64,000 nucleotides of DNA, from positions 697,001-761,000 of the forward strand of contig JAUIRK010000866.1 in assembly GCA_030549495.1 (NCBI GenBank), given 5' to 3'. Below are positions 42,701 to 51,893 of this stretch, piece by piece; position 1 is the stretch's first letter; the number at the start of each line of letters is the position of its first letter. This DNA is from Nectonema munidae (taxonomy: Eukaryota > Nematomorpha > Nectonematoida > Nectonematidae). The notes under the pieces are model-generated. The model saw only the letters and a program-made list of their open reading frames with translations, did no database searches and was not told the DNA's origin. Position numbers and translations under genes: made by a program.

Positions 42701-43120
42701 CTCTGGATTTGCTCTGGGACACGAGTAAAACATTTGGCCTTGGGGCCATACAGGCTGTTAGGGTACTGCGTTCTTTAAAAATTATACTTATATAAAGAAT
42801 CGTTTTCAAAAATGCGGGTCTTTAAGAATAAAATTACTTACTGCCGTTTACATTTTCGGGATCAAATAGGTTCAACAACAAAAAAACTTTTAAAAAAGAG
42901 AATATGTTACCTTGGCATCACTTGTGAAATTAGAGATGTCTTCTTCGTCTTCATCATTCCTTGAAGGAGAAGAGATGTGTAAGTCGTCAAACGCATTCCT
43001 GTCATAAGTGACAGAGTGAAGGGCGTGGTGAAAAGAAGAAAAGAAAGAATCTGGAGCACCAATCGAAGATGGTGTTAGGGGAGGAGAAAATTGCATTTGA
43101 CCACACGTATTCATTATCAT
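17451..43120 (-). CDS. Unrecognised low-complexity, probably nuclear protein (four exons)
   Basis: Gene-level entry; minus-strand exons are 43120-42911, 40300-39985, 30021-29800 and 18724-17451, together 2022 bases (673 residues plus stop). Junction phases are 0, 1 and 1, all compatible, with good GT donors and pyrimidine-containing AG acceptors. The protein is rich in Ser, Asn and Thr, with Ser-Pro sites (FSPP, FSPRK, LSPFK, SSPHK). Three stretches fit the sumoylation consensus (IVKEE, IKKEE, IKTE), and basic patches such as KKKKR could be nuclear localisation signals. A Cys cluster (CCANCSHDKSIC) lies in the last exon. I cannot assign a family; a transcription-related nuclear role is inference from composition. 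Extra exons in the long introns cannot be excluded. Confidence 0.72.
18985..20500 (-). mobile_element. LINE endonuclease fragment, A/C-rich coding strand
   Basis: The plus strand here is strikingly G/T-rich because the minus strand encodes a LINE endonuclease. It begins near 20072 with MLHINIDGISNKITEL. Further on come YHIANIYISP, VDINSHSTKW (the D-N-H catalytic box), RGEIIKNL, SPDIT and LSSEHIPI, where the family has SDH. The frame changes several times, so the copy is dead, and the reverse transcriptase is not seen. By motif order it belongs to a Jockey/I-type LINE. Its coding strand is far richer in A and C than that of the other LINEs here. Confidence 0.72.
20633..21940. repeat. Tandem array A, about 150-bp unit
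   Basis: The phrase gctgaattcagtggtgat recurs at about 20633, 20787, 20938, 21091, 21239, 21389 and, changed, near 21543, a period of 148-154 bases. Each unit also contains caaacctgtcaaaaa, gacagctcatctcaaaaagg and acccattttcaaata. The first units are most alike; the right-hand ones, beyond 21600, are degraded. Confidence 0.9.
22985..24570. repeat. Tandem array B, about 145-150-bp unit
   Basis: A different unit recurs about ten times, marked by tttttggagacaattttnagaagtaaaccgcaaatttgatt split by variation, then gagtccagaaatgaaa, agcatg and ggtataaaaacatatattt. Spacings between successive copies are about 135-154 bases. The same unit family appears, more diverged, at 55900-57200. Confidence 0.88.
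24943..25354. other. Intron stretch right of the TTAA element
   Basis: T-rich; no gene or repeat recognised. Confidence 0.35.
25355..25725. repeat. Long inverted repeat (palindromic element)
   Basis: The left arm begins gatatagcattacaagttc near 25361; the right arm ends gaacttgtaatgctatattt near 25724. Homology between the arms extends about 110 bases with small gaps (shared gaaatgttttcaaatat, ttcaagttttaag). It abuts the fossil viral segment that follows and may be a foldback MITE. Confidence 0.7.
25726..26960 (+). pseudogene. Fossil mononegavirus-type L (polymerase) segment 1
   Basis: An endogenous copy of part of a negative-strand RNA virus polymerase (L) gene, family level Mononegavirales or the related Jingchuvirales. 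Visible parts are the KERELK box of the polymerase N-terminal half and the QGDNQ active-site motif, followed by the KPNETW-FEYG region. The segment is visibly richer in G+C than its surroundings. It is broken in several places and is a fossil. It lies in intron 3 of the minus-strand gene, on the opposite strand. Confidence 0.82.
27150..27425 (+). pseudogene. piggyBac transposase C-terminal fragment
   Basis: YTCKRKTIRCPLLFFFNLLD and ISVFDVYLLSELN match the segment after the third catalytic Asp of piggyBac transposases (usual form: CKRKTNRWP...LFFNLLD). The fragment ends at a stop at 27420. The rest of the transposase and terminal repeats are absent. Confidence 0.7.
27430..29121. other. AT-rich intron stretch
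   Basis: No gene, RNA or repeat that I can support; open frames here have no domain signature. Confidence 0.35.
29122..29157 (+). mobile_element. hAT-like terminus (same family as 2668-2700)
   Basis: CAGTAGTGGGCAAATGCGCC then TTTGCTCAATCTGG, matching the end at 2668-2700 in inverse orientation. The element would extend to the right; no transposase and no second end are found before the exon at 29800. Confidence 0.5.
29800..30021 (-). CDS. Gene 2 exon 3
   Basis: After acceptor attttacctag, GT completes a Ser codon; the exon encodes FINGDNLLLSTNSLSIEDEI and NAYLSSSLENSNGSSKQPS, then a Lys/Gly tail, ending GAA A before gtatat. Both phases fit the neighbours. Flanking DNA is repeat-derived, so a 222-bp open, phase-matched exon with codon-like composition is meaningful. 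Confidence 0.72.
30162..30690 (-). mobile_element. CR1-like LINE, 3' end
   Basis: The minus strand encodes the C-terminal part of a reverse transcriptase: LEYGNIIFGN, IEKVQKVFTKYL, LSYEERLKILNLPTLYYRT and FRRNYFALRGLKRLNSLP, ending at a stop at 30245. Downstream come GGCGTAAGCC, AATAAA and a TATGT repeat at 30161-30176, a CR1-type 3' tail. It is 5' truncated; the preserved part has no break. Confidence 0.85.
30691..31560. other. AT-rich intron stretch
   Basis: Nothing recognisable beyond low-complexity AT sequence. Confidence 0.35.
31561..31687. mobile_element. Hairpin MITE with CGTCTGC arms
   Basis: Arms aataatcgtctgctt (31602-31616) and aagcagacgattatt (31645-31659) are perfect complements. 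The right end ctggtcttcaaagggttaa resembles the right end cttggtcttaaatgggttaa of the TTAA MITE at 46346-46483, so it is probably a diverged member of that group. Confidence 0.55.
32095..32230 (-). pseudogene. Possible hAT transposase dimerisation fragment
   Basis: The minus strand reads LGLDPTSSLPAHSLTQEVQL then YLADKNSPW. The E-hydrophobic-YL...W pattern resembles the start of the hAT C-terminal dimerisation domain, but the conserved C-terminal half is missing. An exon of an unknown gene is the alternative. Confidence 0.35.
32645..32947. mobile_element. hAT MITE with perfect 8-bp target duplication
   Basis: The 303-bp element starts AAGGGGTCGGCAAACTTTTT; its right end read in reverse is CAAGGGTCGGCAAAGTGG. 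Exact 8-bp repeats CTTTAGAG flank it (32637-32644 and 32948-32955). It is non-coding. The clean duplication suggests a fairly recent insertion. A C-run of 14 bases lies inside. Confidence 0.85.
32957..33240 (+). mobile_element. hAT-Charlie-like terminus
   Basis: The left end gggttctcaaccttttttt then caccatggcatgg matches the well-known Charlie-type terminus plan (CAGTGGTTCTCAACCTTTTT). No transposase follows and the right end is not found; the LINE ORF1 at 33330 comes next. Confidence 0.45.
33330..34065 (+). pseudogene. LINE ORF1 (PHD finger protein), broken
   Basis: The open frame from about 33343 (MGCKACLRDVSKN) has a PHD-like Cys/His finger (CKAC...CSEH...CIICDNWLCYLC...CTSC), then a coiled-coil-like stretch (LDDLLNKVNNLENNL) and the motif SYADVV common in CR1/Jockey-type ORF1 proteins. 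A frameshift near 33900 leads to more ORF1-like sequence (SCKISDEEILESLKFF) up to 34065, where a hAT terminus cuts it. No ORF2 follows. Confidence 0.75.
34071..35840 (+). mobile_element. hAT element with BED-finger transposase, broken
   Basis: The left terminus is TAGGATCCCGTTTCCCGGGA. From the ATG at 34259 there is a BED finger (WCEF...VKCNHC...GLIRHFTKIH), then the RNase H-like core with TSDGACVMKKLGK, HQQCFIHAIHLAV, an acidic insert and LRNIVTIIKMF, and near 35680 the dimerisation region (CECERNFSLVTN). At least five stops or frameshifts lie between. The right terminus is missing; the element runs straight into a piggyBac fragment. Confidence 0.78.
35850..37065 (+). pseudogene. piggyBac transposase, N-terminus missing
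   Basis: From 35856: WVEIDLKEIKKFTGLLFLIG then VDEQLVKF (first catalytic Asp kept), ITCDNYFSSITLVREL (second kept) and KSGVDVFDKMV (third kept), followed by SRRWPMALFFNMLD and a C-terminal zinc finger CYFC...CKRHICKEH...CYKC ending at 37063. A stop follows ...QRFKKYFLI, one lies near 36234 and one near 36848. Because the hAT sequence ends where this begins, the piggyBac N-terminal part was lost at that junction. It is less eroded than the copy at 13232-15121. Confidence 0.82.
37170..39150 (+). pseudogene. Fossil mononegavirus-type L segment 2
   Basis: A second fossil of a negative-strand RNA virus L gene. It matches the part downstream of the polymerase core: the connector-like stretch with LTAIRPINLSLLHSI, and the capping region including GDVPSWAP followed by LSRSAQDYYIFYHELFQF. 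The part after 38600 is only tentatively L. It is G+C-richer than its AT-rich surroundings and broken in several places. It lies in intron 2 of the minus-strand gene, separated from segment 1 by a host exon. Confidence 0.68.
39151..39905 (+). other. G+C-rich stretch continuing the viral fossil, unassigned
   Basis: Composition is like the preceding L segment rather than the intron around it. A TATAAATA lies near 39402 and an ATG near 39470 opens a Ser/Pro/Ala-rich coding-like stretch with no family I recognise. It may be another gene of the same virus-like source or a separate element, and it is treated as a fossil. Confidence 0.35.
39985..40300 (-). CDS. Gene 2 exon 2
   Basis: After acceptor cttgaatttag the exon encodes SEQDKKAVELLEVNNGVVHA, an LPPSLSTPFSPRKFELLLSP stretch, PSSPHKN and the IVKEEIHDD acidic end, finishing TAT GAT A before gtaagt. 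Several Ser-Pro sites and the VKEE motif suit a regulated nuclear protein. It enters in phase 0 and leaves in phase 1. Confidence 0.8.
40301..42910 (-). other. Gene 2 intron 1
   Basis: AT-rich. It contains a tandem duplication at about 41745-41895 (unit with attcagacattt...gccgaa and aaaattttac...aaaagtacatt) and a short run of cattcggacaaatgtc-like words at 42068-42120. There is a possible tRNA-like B box on the minus strand near 40945 (AGTTCGAGTC). No gene is seen. Confidence 0.45.
42911..43120 (-). CDS. Gene 2 first coding exon
   Basis: The start ATG at 43120 (MIMNTCGQMQFSPPLTPSS) is preceded in frame by a TGA about 50 bases upstream and no closer ATG, which supports it as the start. The exon ends with an acidic stretch (RNDEDEEDISNFTSDAK) in phase 0 before gtaaca. 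A promoter was not identified. Confidence 0.75.
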
Positions 43121-46100
43121 TGTGTAACAGGTGTAAAAAACTAAAACTTGAGCGAAAAGAGAATTATCTCAGCTAAAATATTGAAAAGGATGAAATGAGA
43201 TCATCAAGTATTTGTATTTTAGATTATGATTTTTTTTAAATATTTGCAGGTGAAAATTTGAATTTTCCTGTTCGTCTACTATAACTTTGTTTTTATACAA
43301 AATTTAAATGTTTTTTTTTTGAAATTTTTTAATATTTTTAAAAATGTTTTATGTGAAAAAATTTTATTTAGTTGATTAAAAAACCTTTTGAAAAATAAAT
43401 CCAACTATAGAAAAAATAAATCCAGAAATTTAGATTATCTAGAAGGGCATTGCTTAACATCAAATAAATCTTTGTGCATTCAATAAACTTTAACTTTATT
43501 CCAAATAAATTGTGTAGATATAGGCGAGTGATTATGTTCTGTGACGGATTTAACGAAAATTTGTAATCGGGAGGGAAAAAAATGAAAAGAATCAATCCTT
43601 TTTGGTATAATATAATAATGACGGGATGATACAAAAGTTTTGTATAATTCCGATTTCCGTGCGATAGCGATTTTTTTATTCTGAAACTTTATATTTTTCA
43701 CAAATCGACTAAGTATTCAATTAGCAATGATCTAAATGGTAATAATTACCTTAAAAAAGTTTTACACAAGTAGCAAAAACATTTAAAAAGAATAATAAAA
43801 CCAAAAATGACAAAAATCCCACTTTAACAAATATGAACGCACCATACTTTTAATAGTATTTCTTATTCTAACTTTTGTCCATGACGCAGCCAGAAGAAAA
43901 ATTATAAAAAAAATTACCTCTCTATTAATCTTTTAACCCAACTTTTTGATGGAATTCAAAAGGAATTGACCAAAAATTCCTGCTTTACTGATAGGTTAAA
44001 CGCATCACGAAAACACATAAACCACACAACCAAACACCATTCTCAAAACTGCTATTTTGTCATGGGCAATTGATGCCAAACTAAAGACATCATTTACCTG
44101 ATTACATGCTTTATCAATAAAACGGAGATCTACAATATGCTAAGAACGAAAGAGCCACTGAGACTTTGGATTATCATTTCCAATTAAAACACTCTTTCCG
44201 AAGCCACAGAAGTCAGAAAAAAAACTTAAACCTGACTACCTTGACGAAAAATAATATACAAAGTAGATTACATGAAAATTCTTTCCCTTTCTATCAGTTG
44301 AACTCGTCTTCACACTCACGTCTCCAAACTATTTATAAATTTGATTTTTTAACTAGTTTCTAACCTTGTTCTAGTTAAACCCGCTAACTTAGATAAATCT
44401 ACAAATTCTTTTTATGGAAGAAAGAATATTTCTTACTTATAGGTAGATACAAAAACAGAAAAGAGCATTCAACAATAGACATTGCAAATGTTAACTTTAT
44501 TAGTTTATTTAAAAAAATATGTTTCAAAAAATAATCGAATAGGGAGAAGGTATCGGGAGGTGGCGGTAAATTTTTCCGATTCGATTCCGATACATTAAAA
44601 AATCCTTAAAATCGTAGTTTCACGACATACATTACATATATCACAGTGATTGGCTTTTCCTTTTCAAGCATTTGTCTGCATTCACAAAGTCCTCCCTACT
44701 TAATAATAACAATTATCAATCAAGTCAATAATAAAAATGAAAATGCTAGCATCAATAAATCAATATTGAAGAATGTTTATACTGTTCATCAGCTAAGGGA
44801 TAAAGTGATTAAGTGTGGAGGAATATATGAAGTAAGCAAGTCCTTCTGGCATAAAAAATAAACAAACTTAGATGGAATTAAAGCTAGCTGCTGTTCCATT
44901 CCCACTAACACACAAATTTTTAAAAAAATAGAACACCTGTATCTCATTAACTTGGTGATAATTTAGCTAGTGTGGAGGGATCATGTCAGCTTGATTTATA
45001 ACACTATCAACACCACAAAAATAAAGTGTCAGAGAGAGGGGTGTGAAAGTGAAGCAATAAGCTTGTCACTAATAGAGAGACGAAGATTGTGCATTTTTGT
45101 CGTGATTGACCATATTCCAAAGTATTCAACTAATCCACCATCACATTAGTGCATATAGCAGGGGCGAGTAAAAGTGGAAAACCATTCTTTGTTAAACCCC
45201 AAAACGCTCAAAAATAAATTTTAAATGGATTTGGGATTAGATATCATAACTTTTCTGGAGTTTTTATAGTAAAACAAAAAAAAAGTAGAAACATTCATTT
45301 TTTTACAAATTATATTTAAATTTATATAATTTTTTTTAATTAGAGTTATTTTTCAGGTAAAGACAAAAATCAAGTCAAAAATTTTCTCTATAAATTAAAA
45401 AAAATTGAATTATGTCAAAAATAAATTGTCCTTCATACAACATAAGGTACAGTAAATGAAACATACTTTCAGAAGATTTTTAGAAAGTAAATGCAGATGG
45501 CAAGAAAATGGGAGAACTTTTATTATTATTATTTTATCTTCTTTATGTCTGTGTCGAACTAAAATTAAGAAAAACTCAAAAACTTACATTCTTTGAATTC
45601 CTCTGTCCTTCTAATAACACTCATTAATTTTCTGAGTATCACAAGAGGATTAGTGAATACTTTTCTCATGAATTATCATATCATCGTAACCTCATGCATA
45701 AAAATGCGAGAAAAGATAAGTGTGCGAGCAGCAAGCACATGAATAAATATTTAGTGCATGAGTGAAATTTGTGGAAAAAATACAAACATTGCCCTATATA
45801 TTTTAAAAGTAAAATAGAATAAAACATTAAAATTCAGTGTAAAGATGTAATCACTACTACTCATCCCGTGTACCGTTTTTCGCGAAGAACACACGCACTC
45901 ATGTCTTTCTACATTGAATGAACTACGAAGAGAAGGACTCTTCCCGATCCTGGTGTTGAGGACCACCTATCTCTTAGACTAGACAGATTTGTGCTGTTAA
46001 TTTTACATCAAAAAGAAGGCAAAGAATAAGCTTTTATCAAAGTAATAGCATATTTAAAATTTACAGAAATATTAGAACAAAATGAAAGTGACATTTTACT

Positions 46101-46345
46101 TTGCCTGTTCAGCTCAAGAAATCGCTGAATAATGGAAAAAATGGTCGATATCGTTAGAACACACGACCTACAGTCGTGGCATATGATACGTTAAGTTTCA
46201 AAAATACTAATAGATACTGAAATTCGATGCGATTTCAATTTTATTGCAATGCTCCTATACCTAGCTTTTTTAAAGTTAGAAGGAGGCATACTGGCAACAA
46301 GATTATGTTCTTACATCATAATTTGATAATATCAATTTTTACATA
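43121..46345. other. Upstream region of gene 2, no gene supported
   Basis: AT-rich. Short open frames at 43480-43701 and 45751-45966 (minus) show no domain. A less AT-rich patch at 45860-45970 could be a 5' untranslated exon or promoter area of gene 2, but I see no clear core promoter or donor. Confidence 0.35.
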
Positions 46346-46483
46346 TTAACCCATTTACGACCAATGTTCCTATTATGGAACATAAGTAATTTCATCTTCG
46401 TCTGCTTTTTTCAATGACTTTGAATATAAATCGTCTGCGTTTTTTTAGATATCGTCTGCTTTGCTTGGTCTTAAATGGGTTAA
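46346..46483. mobile_element. TTAA MITE, copy 1 (138 bp)
   Basis: Runs from TTAACCCATTTACGACCAAT to cttggtcttaaatgggttaa, with TTAA at both ends as expected of piggyBac-mobilised elements. The interior has three CGTCTGC words. The copy at 58781-58919 is its reverse complement with only scattered differences. Confidence 0.85.
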
Positions 46484-47215
46484 AGTGTTTTATTTTAAAT
46501 TTCTTCATTGAATAAAGATGATTTCTAAATATTATACTGTAATGGAAACTTTTATCTCAATAAAGGGTCAATAGAGGGAAATTTATTCAAGTATCGCTAT
46601 CGGTATCCATTCGTAGCCGGCATTTTAAAGGATAATCAAAACAGACATCGGTCAAAAAATTGGGATCGGTACATGAATAATATATAGCAACGGTGCAAGA
46701 CATTTCGTAACTAAGGCGTTATACTTAGTTTTGGATCTTTCAACGCCAATTTTGTCCAAATCTTTGGGTATGAAATGTCTTGAACTCTATATAAGAATAA
46801 AAACATTGCCAACTCTTAATTCTAAGAGTTTTTAAGGATATACAGTCACATATTGGTTGATAGTGGATAATTTCTTATCTATTTTAACAAATATACATGA
46901 ATAAAAGTACGAAGAGAAACCCACATTTAATTTTATTTTTTAAAGAAGACAGAGAGAGAAGAAAAAAAGCTGCCTAATAACCATTGATTTTTATCTTCGT
47001 GTTTTCTCCTACAATTCTAACAAATAGTATATACGCTATATTCATTTTTAAATGAATTCCATCTTTTCTTCATTGTAATTTTTCGTAAGTTTTTTTTAAT
47101 ATCTTTTATATAATTTGTAGATGTGTGTGTATATATATGTATGAGTGTGATATGCACAGCCAACCTCATGAATGGGAGTTTGGTGCCCAAAAGAGGTGGG
47201 CTAGTAATTTAATTT
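46484..47215. other. Stretch without recognisable features
   Basis: AT-rich; a short alternating TG/TA run lies near 47120. Nothing else is supported. Confidence 0.35.
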
Positions 47216-47219
47216 ATAT

Positions 47220-48025
47220 TTGATTTCAGATTCTTTAGTAATGACCAGAAAACGGGTGTACAAAGAAGAATTTCTTAGCACTGGATTTACGTGTTTCATC
47301 GATGATGGAACCGAAAAACCAAACTGCATTGCATGTTGGGAAGTGCTCAGCCATGAGTCGCTTAAAGAAAATAATCTGAAGTGCCATCCTGGAAAACACC
47401 CAACTATCGTAGAAAAAGATTTTGAGTTTAAAAGGAAAGAAGAATTGTAACGTCAGCGGTTAAACAACTCTATGCACAAAGGAGTTCAACGACCAACACT
47501 TGCATCCTATCTTGTTGCAAAAAATTGTCAAGTGTATACAGCCACACCCAACTGGAGAAAAGTTGGTAAAGCTAGCAGCCCTTGATATGGTTTGTAGTTG
47601 TACCATCCTTGTAGATGTTGCAGTGAAAAAATTTGAGCTATTCTGCTGTCTAACACAATCAACCGAAGAATTCAAAGATGTTGAAAGACATAAAGAACAG
47701 GTAGTGGCTGCCATCAAGGAGAGTGGAAAATGTTGCTTCAAGTTGGATGAGTCAACTGACGTGGGTGACGATGCTCAGGTCTTGGTATATGCGTGCGTGC
47801 TACCAAAGGAAGAGTGACATTGAAGAAAACTTTATGTTCTGTAAATCATTGGAGACAAGGACAACAGGTGAAGATCTTTTCAAGTTGGTTGATGATTTCA
47901 TCAAAGAAAAATGGGATCAGGGCTAGAGTGTGTGCTCAGATGGAGCACCTGCAGTGTTAAGTGCACACCAGAGTTTCACTGTCAGAGTAAAACAAGCATT
48001 ATAAGATACGAGTGAGATTTTATAT
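47220..48025 (+). pseudogene. hAT transposase of the ZBED5/FAM200 type, 5' half
   Basis: A BED-type finger reads YKEEFLSTGFTCFIDDGTEK, NCIACWEVLSHESLKENNLK and CHPGKH. This is followed by LLQKIVKCIQPHPTGEKLV, CCFKLDESTDVGDDAQVLVY and SDGAPAVLSAHQSF, in the order of the ZBED5/FAM200 lineage of hAT transposases (BED, then LDESTD catalytic region). The frame is broken at about 47450, 47815 and 47924. It is cut off near 48025, where an RTE fragment begins. Confidence 0.8.
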
Positions 48026-48029
48026 GCAT

Positions 48030-48375
48030 CAAGATTACCACATGGTATTAGAGAAAAAAGGGTTAAGAATAAACACCAGCAAAACTAAGTGGAAGAAAAT
48101 TAGAGACTCTTTTAAGCGTAGAAAACACAGTTTCTAAAATATATCCATGTGGAGTTTGCGAAAAAAGAATTAAATGAAACTCCCTTTTTTGTGTACATTG
48201 CAATAAGTGGGTACATAAAAAATGCTCGAACATTAAAGGCAGTTTGATAAATACAACAAATTTTAAGTGTAGCTGCTGTCTAAGTTTTAACCCAAATACC
48301 GATGTAGTATTGGAAGAAAAAGTAGTAGTAGACAGTGTAGAATTAGAAGAGGTTAAACAATTTTAGAGATGTTTA
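48030..48375 (+). pseudogene. RTE-like LINE fragment with zinc finger, plus strand
   Basis: LEKKGLRINTSKTK precedes a Cys/His cluster CGVC...CVHCNKWVHKKCSNIKG...CSCC, the zinc-binding segment found after the polymerase core in RTE-type LINEs. One stop lies inside the finger. It meets a second RTE copy in the opposite direction near 48440. Confidence 0.7.
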
Positions 48376-48917
48376 ATTTTGTCTAAAATGCCATAGTGGT
48401 AAAAATCGGCTAAACCTCAGCGTGCTGGGAACATTAGCCGCAAAATTGATTATTATATCATCATCATCATCATCATCATCCATTTTGCCTTCTAGGCCTG
48501 GTTATTGTTCCCAAAGAGTCGGGGTCAACCAGTTTGCTGCAACAACTACGCCATTTCATTCTTTCTTTAGCATCACTTCGCACAAGCTTTCTTTTTTCCA
48601 TATCGTGATCAATCACTTCATTCCATGCTTTCTTTGGTCTCCCTCTCTTCATCTTTTATTTTCTTTACAACGTCCCCTTCGGACATCCTTTCGACATGAC
48701 CAAACCAACGTAATCTATTCTCTTCTAAATGCACTTCTATATCCTGAATTCCAATTTTCTTTCTCAACACATCGTTGGGAATCCTATCTTTCAGCGTCTT
48801 TCCGCCCATCCTCATAATCATCCTCATCTCAGTTGTTTGTAGCCTTCTCGTGTCAGCCTTCTTCATCACCCAGCATTCAGAACCGTAACAAATCGTACTT
48901 CTAACGCAAACTTTATA

Positions 48918-51893
48918 CACAAGGGCGGATACAGGGGGTGGATTGGGTGGCTAGCCACCCACCCTCTTTACCTGTGGTGAAGTTATTTTTATTGCAATTT
49001 CTATATCATATAATGAAATACTTGAAGATATCTATCTAGACCAGTGGTTCCCAACCTTTTTGACACTCCGTACCCCTAAAAAATTTTAATTTTTTTTGCA
49101 CCCCTTACAGTTTATGTAATGAAAATTTACAAATTTATTTAAAAGAAAAGTTGAAATACAAAAACGACAAAAATTTGCATAATCATTTTTTATGAGTTAC
49201 TATATTAACAAAAATGAAATATATGGAAATATAGTGAAACAGTCTGCATCCAAACAACTTCCATTTTAAAAAATTGTTCAATTTTTTAGTTTCTTTTAAA
49301 AAGCTAATAATTTTATACAAAGTCCACCTCAAATTTAATGACTATTTTGCTCCTGTTTTTTGCATATAAGTTTCTCAAAACGTGGTACTTTGCTCCTGAT
49401 AGCAATTCCCATATCTGCTTGTGCTCTCAAGCGATTTCTAGATTTAGTCTTTATTGACAAAAGGGTACTAAACCCGAACTCGCACAATTGTCACAAATGG
49501 AATAAGCATAATTTGTGCTTTTTTACAGTCTTGGAAACATCTCCATTGCCGAGCACCGATATTGTTCCAAAGTTTTGCTTTCAAACTGCATTTCAAAAAC
49601 ACACTTTGTGCGCAATTCAATAAGATAATCTTTCAACGTTTCATCATTCGGCTTTATCGGATTTATTATCCATTTTTCAGAGTCTTCTAGATTTCCCCCT
49701 TCAAAATATCCACCAAATGACCTCTAATTAGCAATGTAGGATATTTCGTCGCACTCCTACGGTTGATAGCAAAAACGTGTCCAGAACTGAATGACCACCT
49801 GGTATTCGGTCCTGCTAACTCTCGATATACGAGTAAGACGATTCAGAACGATGTGATACATGTTGCGGCTGATATCATCCAAGACAACTTCAGAGAATGT
49901 ATCAGAAAATGTCCTCACTTTTCTATAATAGCCGATGAAACTACCTCGAATGGACGTGAAATTTTATCTGTGTGCCTCAGGATACTTGACTTTGTTGATG
50001 ATGCTTCAAAGCCAAGAAAGCGGGAAGTGTTGTTAGATTTAGTTGATCTTGAAAGGACAACCGGTGTGGAAATAGCTGTAGCTATCAAAGAATCCCTAAA
50101 AAAATCGGATCGACCTTAGTCACTGCCGTGGCCAGGCTTATGACACTACAGCTTCGATGAGTTCTGAGAGAGTTGGCGTTCAAGTTGAAATTTTAAAGCT
50201 TGCCCCTGACGCCCAATTCCAAGGATGTTGCCTCCATTCCTTAAATCTTGTTATTTGTCATGCATGCAAAATATTATCAATACACAATATGATGGACACA
50301 TGCCGTGAGCTTTACAGCTTCTTCGACAATTTACCCAAGCGGCAACGCTTTTTTAAGATCATTATTGATTCACTGGCACCAGATATGAGAAAAACAAAGT
50401 TGAAGAACCTGTGTAAAACCCGTTGGGTCGAACGGCACACGACATTTGAAACTATTTTTCAACTATATGAATACATAGTTGCTACTCTGAATGAAATCTG
50501 TCAGCCGACCAAAGATGAGAGATTCTATCCAAACAACGATGATTGGAACTGGGATTCCTCCACTAGAACAAAGGCTAATGGTCTTCGCCATACGCTTGTG
50601 GACTTCGGACACATCGTAAGCTTTGTCATGGTCAAGGAGATGTTGGAAACACTGCGTCCAGTCGTGACTAATTACAAGTTTCCCATATGGAGGTGTACCT
50701 AGGATTCCAGAAAATAGAACAGGTTATGTCAACATATCAAGACACGATTAGAAGTAGATGTCTGGTTTGATCGTGTATATCGTAAAGTGCTAGAACTAAG
50801 TAGTCTTGTTGACTCACGTGAACAGAGACCAAGGATCTGTAGGAAACAAACGATGAGAGATAAACATCCATCAGATACAGTTTTCGATTACTGGAAGAGA
50901 ACTTTGATTATTCCATTCTTTGATACTACTTGCAGTGAATTGAGATGTCGTTTCAGTGATGACAAACGTGCCCATTATGAACTATGCTGTCTCGTTCCAG
51001 AAGACCAAAGAAACATTACCAAAGTTGATTGAAAATCTGCATGACAAATGGTTTCATGTGTTACCATTACCTGTTGCTCTTGATAGCGAGATGGTCCGCT
51101 GGTTAAATTACTGGATGAACAAAGGCACCATAGGCTACATATCTGTGACATCTCTCCTGGCCAACCATACTGATGAAATGTTTTTTCCAAATGTGAGAGA
51201 ACTTCTCAAAATACTAGCCGTCCTTCCAATCGGTAGCACTGAGGCAGAACTGTCATTTTCCTGTGTTAAGAGGATACACACGTGGCTGATAACGACTGTC
51301 GGATCTTGCATTAATCGCCATGAATGACATGGGTAAACAACCTAAGACCGAGGAGAATGTAAACAGTTTCTCTCTAGATACCCAAGCCGTATCCAGGCAT
51401 CCACACTTTTTGATCCTAAACTAACCTACTATCTGCAGTACACGTTTGTTCAGACGAACAATATCAAGCCTTACCGTAAATAACTTATTAAGGCCTACAA
51501 TTATACTGTGCTGGTTTGTCTATTGCAATTTGCGCATTAAAAATATTGCATTTTTTTTAAGTTTTATTTTTTTGTTATCATTCTTCAAATTCGGCTCTCA
51601 GATTCTCGATAAAAGTAAAAATATTGTGAGCCCAGTAATCATGGAAAAGTCAATCTCCGGCCCTCTTTATCAATATTGAATTTTTAGCCATGCATGCCTA
51701 CGTCTAATCGGTAACTATTGTTGTCTACACCTGGCCTCATGTTCCTCAAACGGAGAGCGTTGTTAAAACTTAGGGTTCATTTAGGATAAATTTTTGAACC
51801 GAAAACAATAGAGTAAATGTGTGAACCTCCAAAAATTTGAACCATAATTTTAATTATCCACCCCCCATAGAAATTTTCTAGATCCGCCACTGA
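48918..51893 (+). mobile_element. hAT element (DUF4371/ZMYM1-like) inserted in the LINE
   Basis: The left end is CAAGGGCGGATACAGGGG and the right end in reverse CAGTGGCGGATCTAG; both belong to the widespread CAGTGGCGGATCCAG type. Both junctions carry ATACA, a partly preserved target duplication. The transposase (49763-51340) has IIADETTSNGREILSVCLRI, CCLHSLNLVICHACK, LCKTRWVERHTTFETIFQLY and near the end AVLPIGSTEAELSFSCVKRI, the hAT dimerisation motif. The N-terminus has been replaced by another hAT piece at 49043-49745, and breaks occur near 50117, 50700 and 51030. It is inactive. Confidence 0.82.
49043..49745 (-). mobile_element. hAT-Charlie/ZBED5-type 3' fragment nested in the hAT
   Basis: The terminus cagtggttcccaaccttttt at 49043 is the Charlie-type end. 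On the minus strand at about 49340-49620 the coding remnant reads CEFGFSTLLSIKTKSRNRL and AIRSKVPRFEKL, the C-terminal hAT block of ZBED5-like transposases. It is oriented against its host element. The N-terminal half is absent. Confidence 0.7.

Noticed and set aside
43480-43701. Minus-strand ORF as an upstream exon of gene 2
   Set aside because: No splice sites in compatible phase and an in-frame stop precedes the ATG at 43120.
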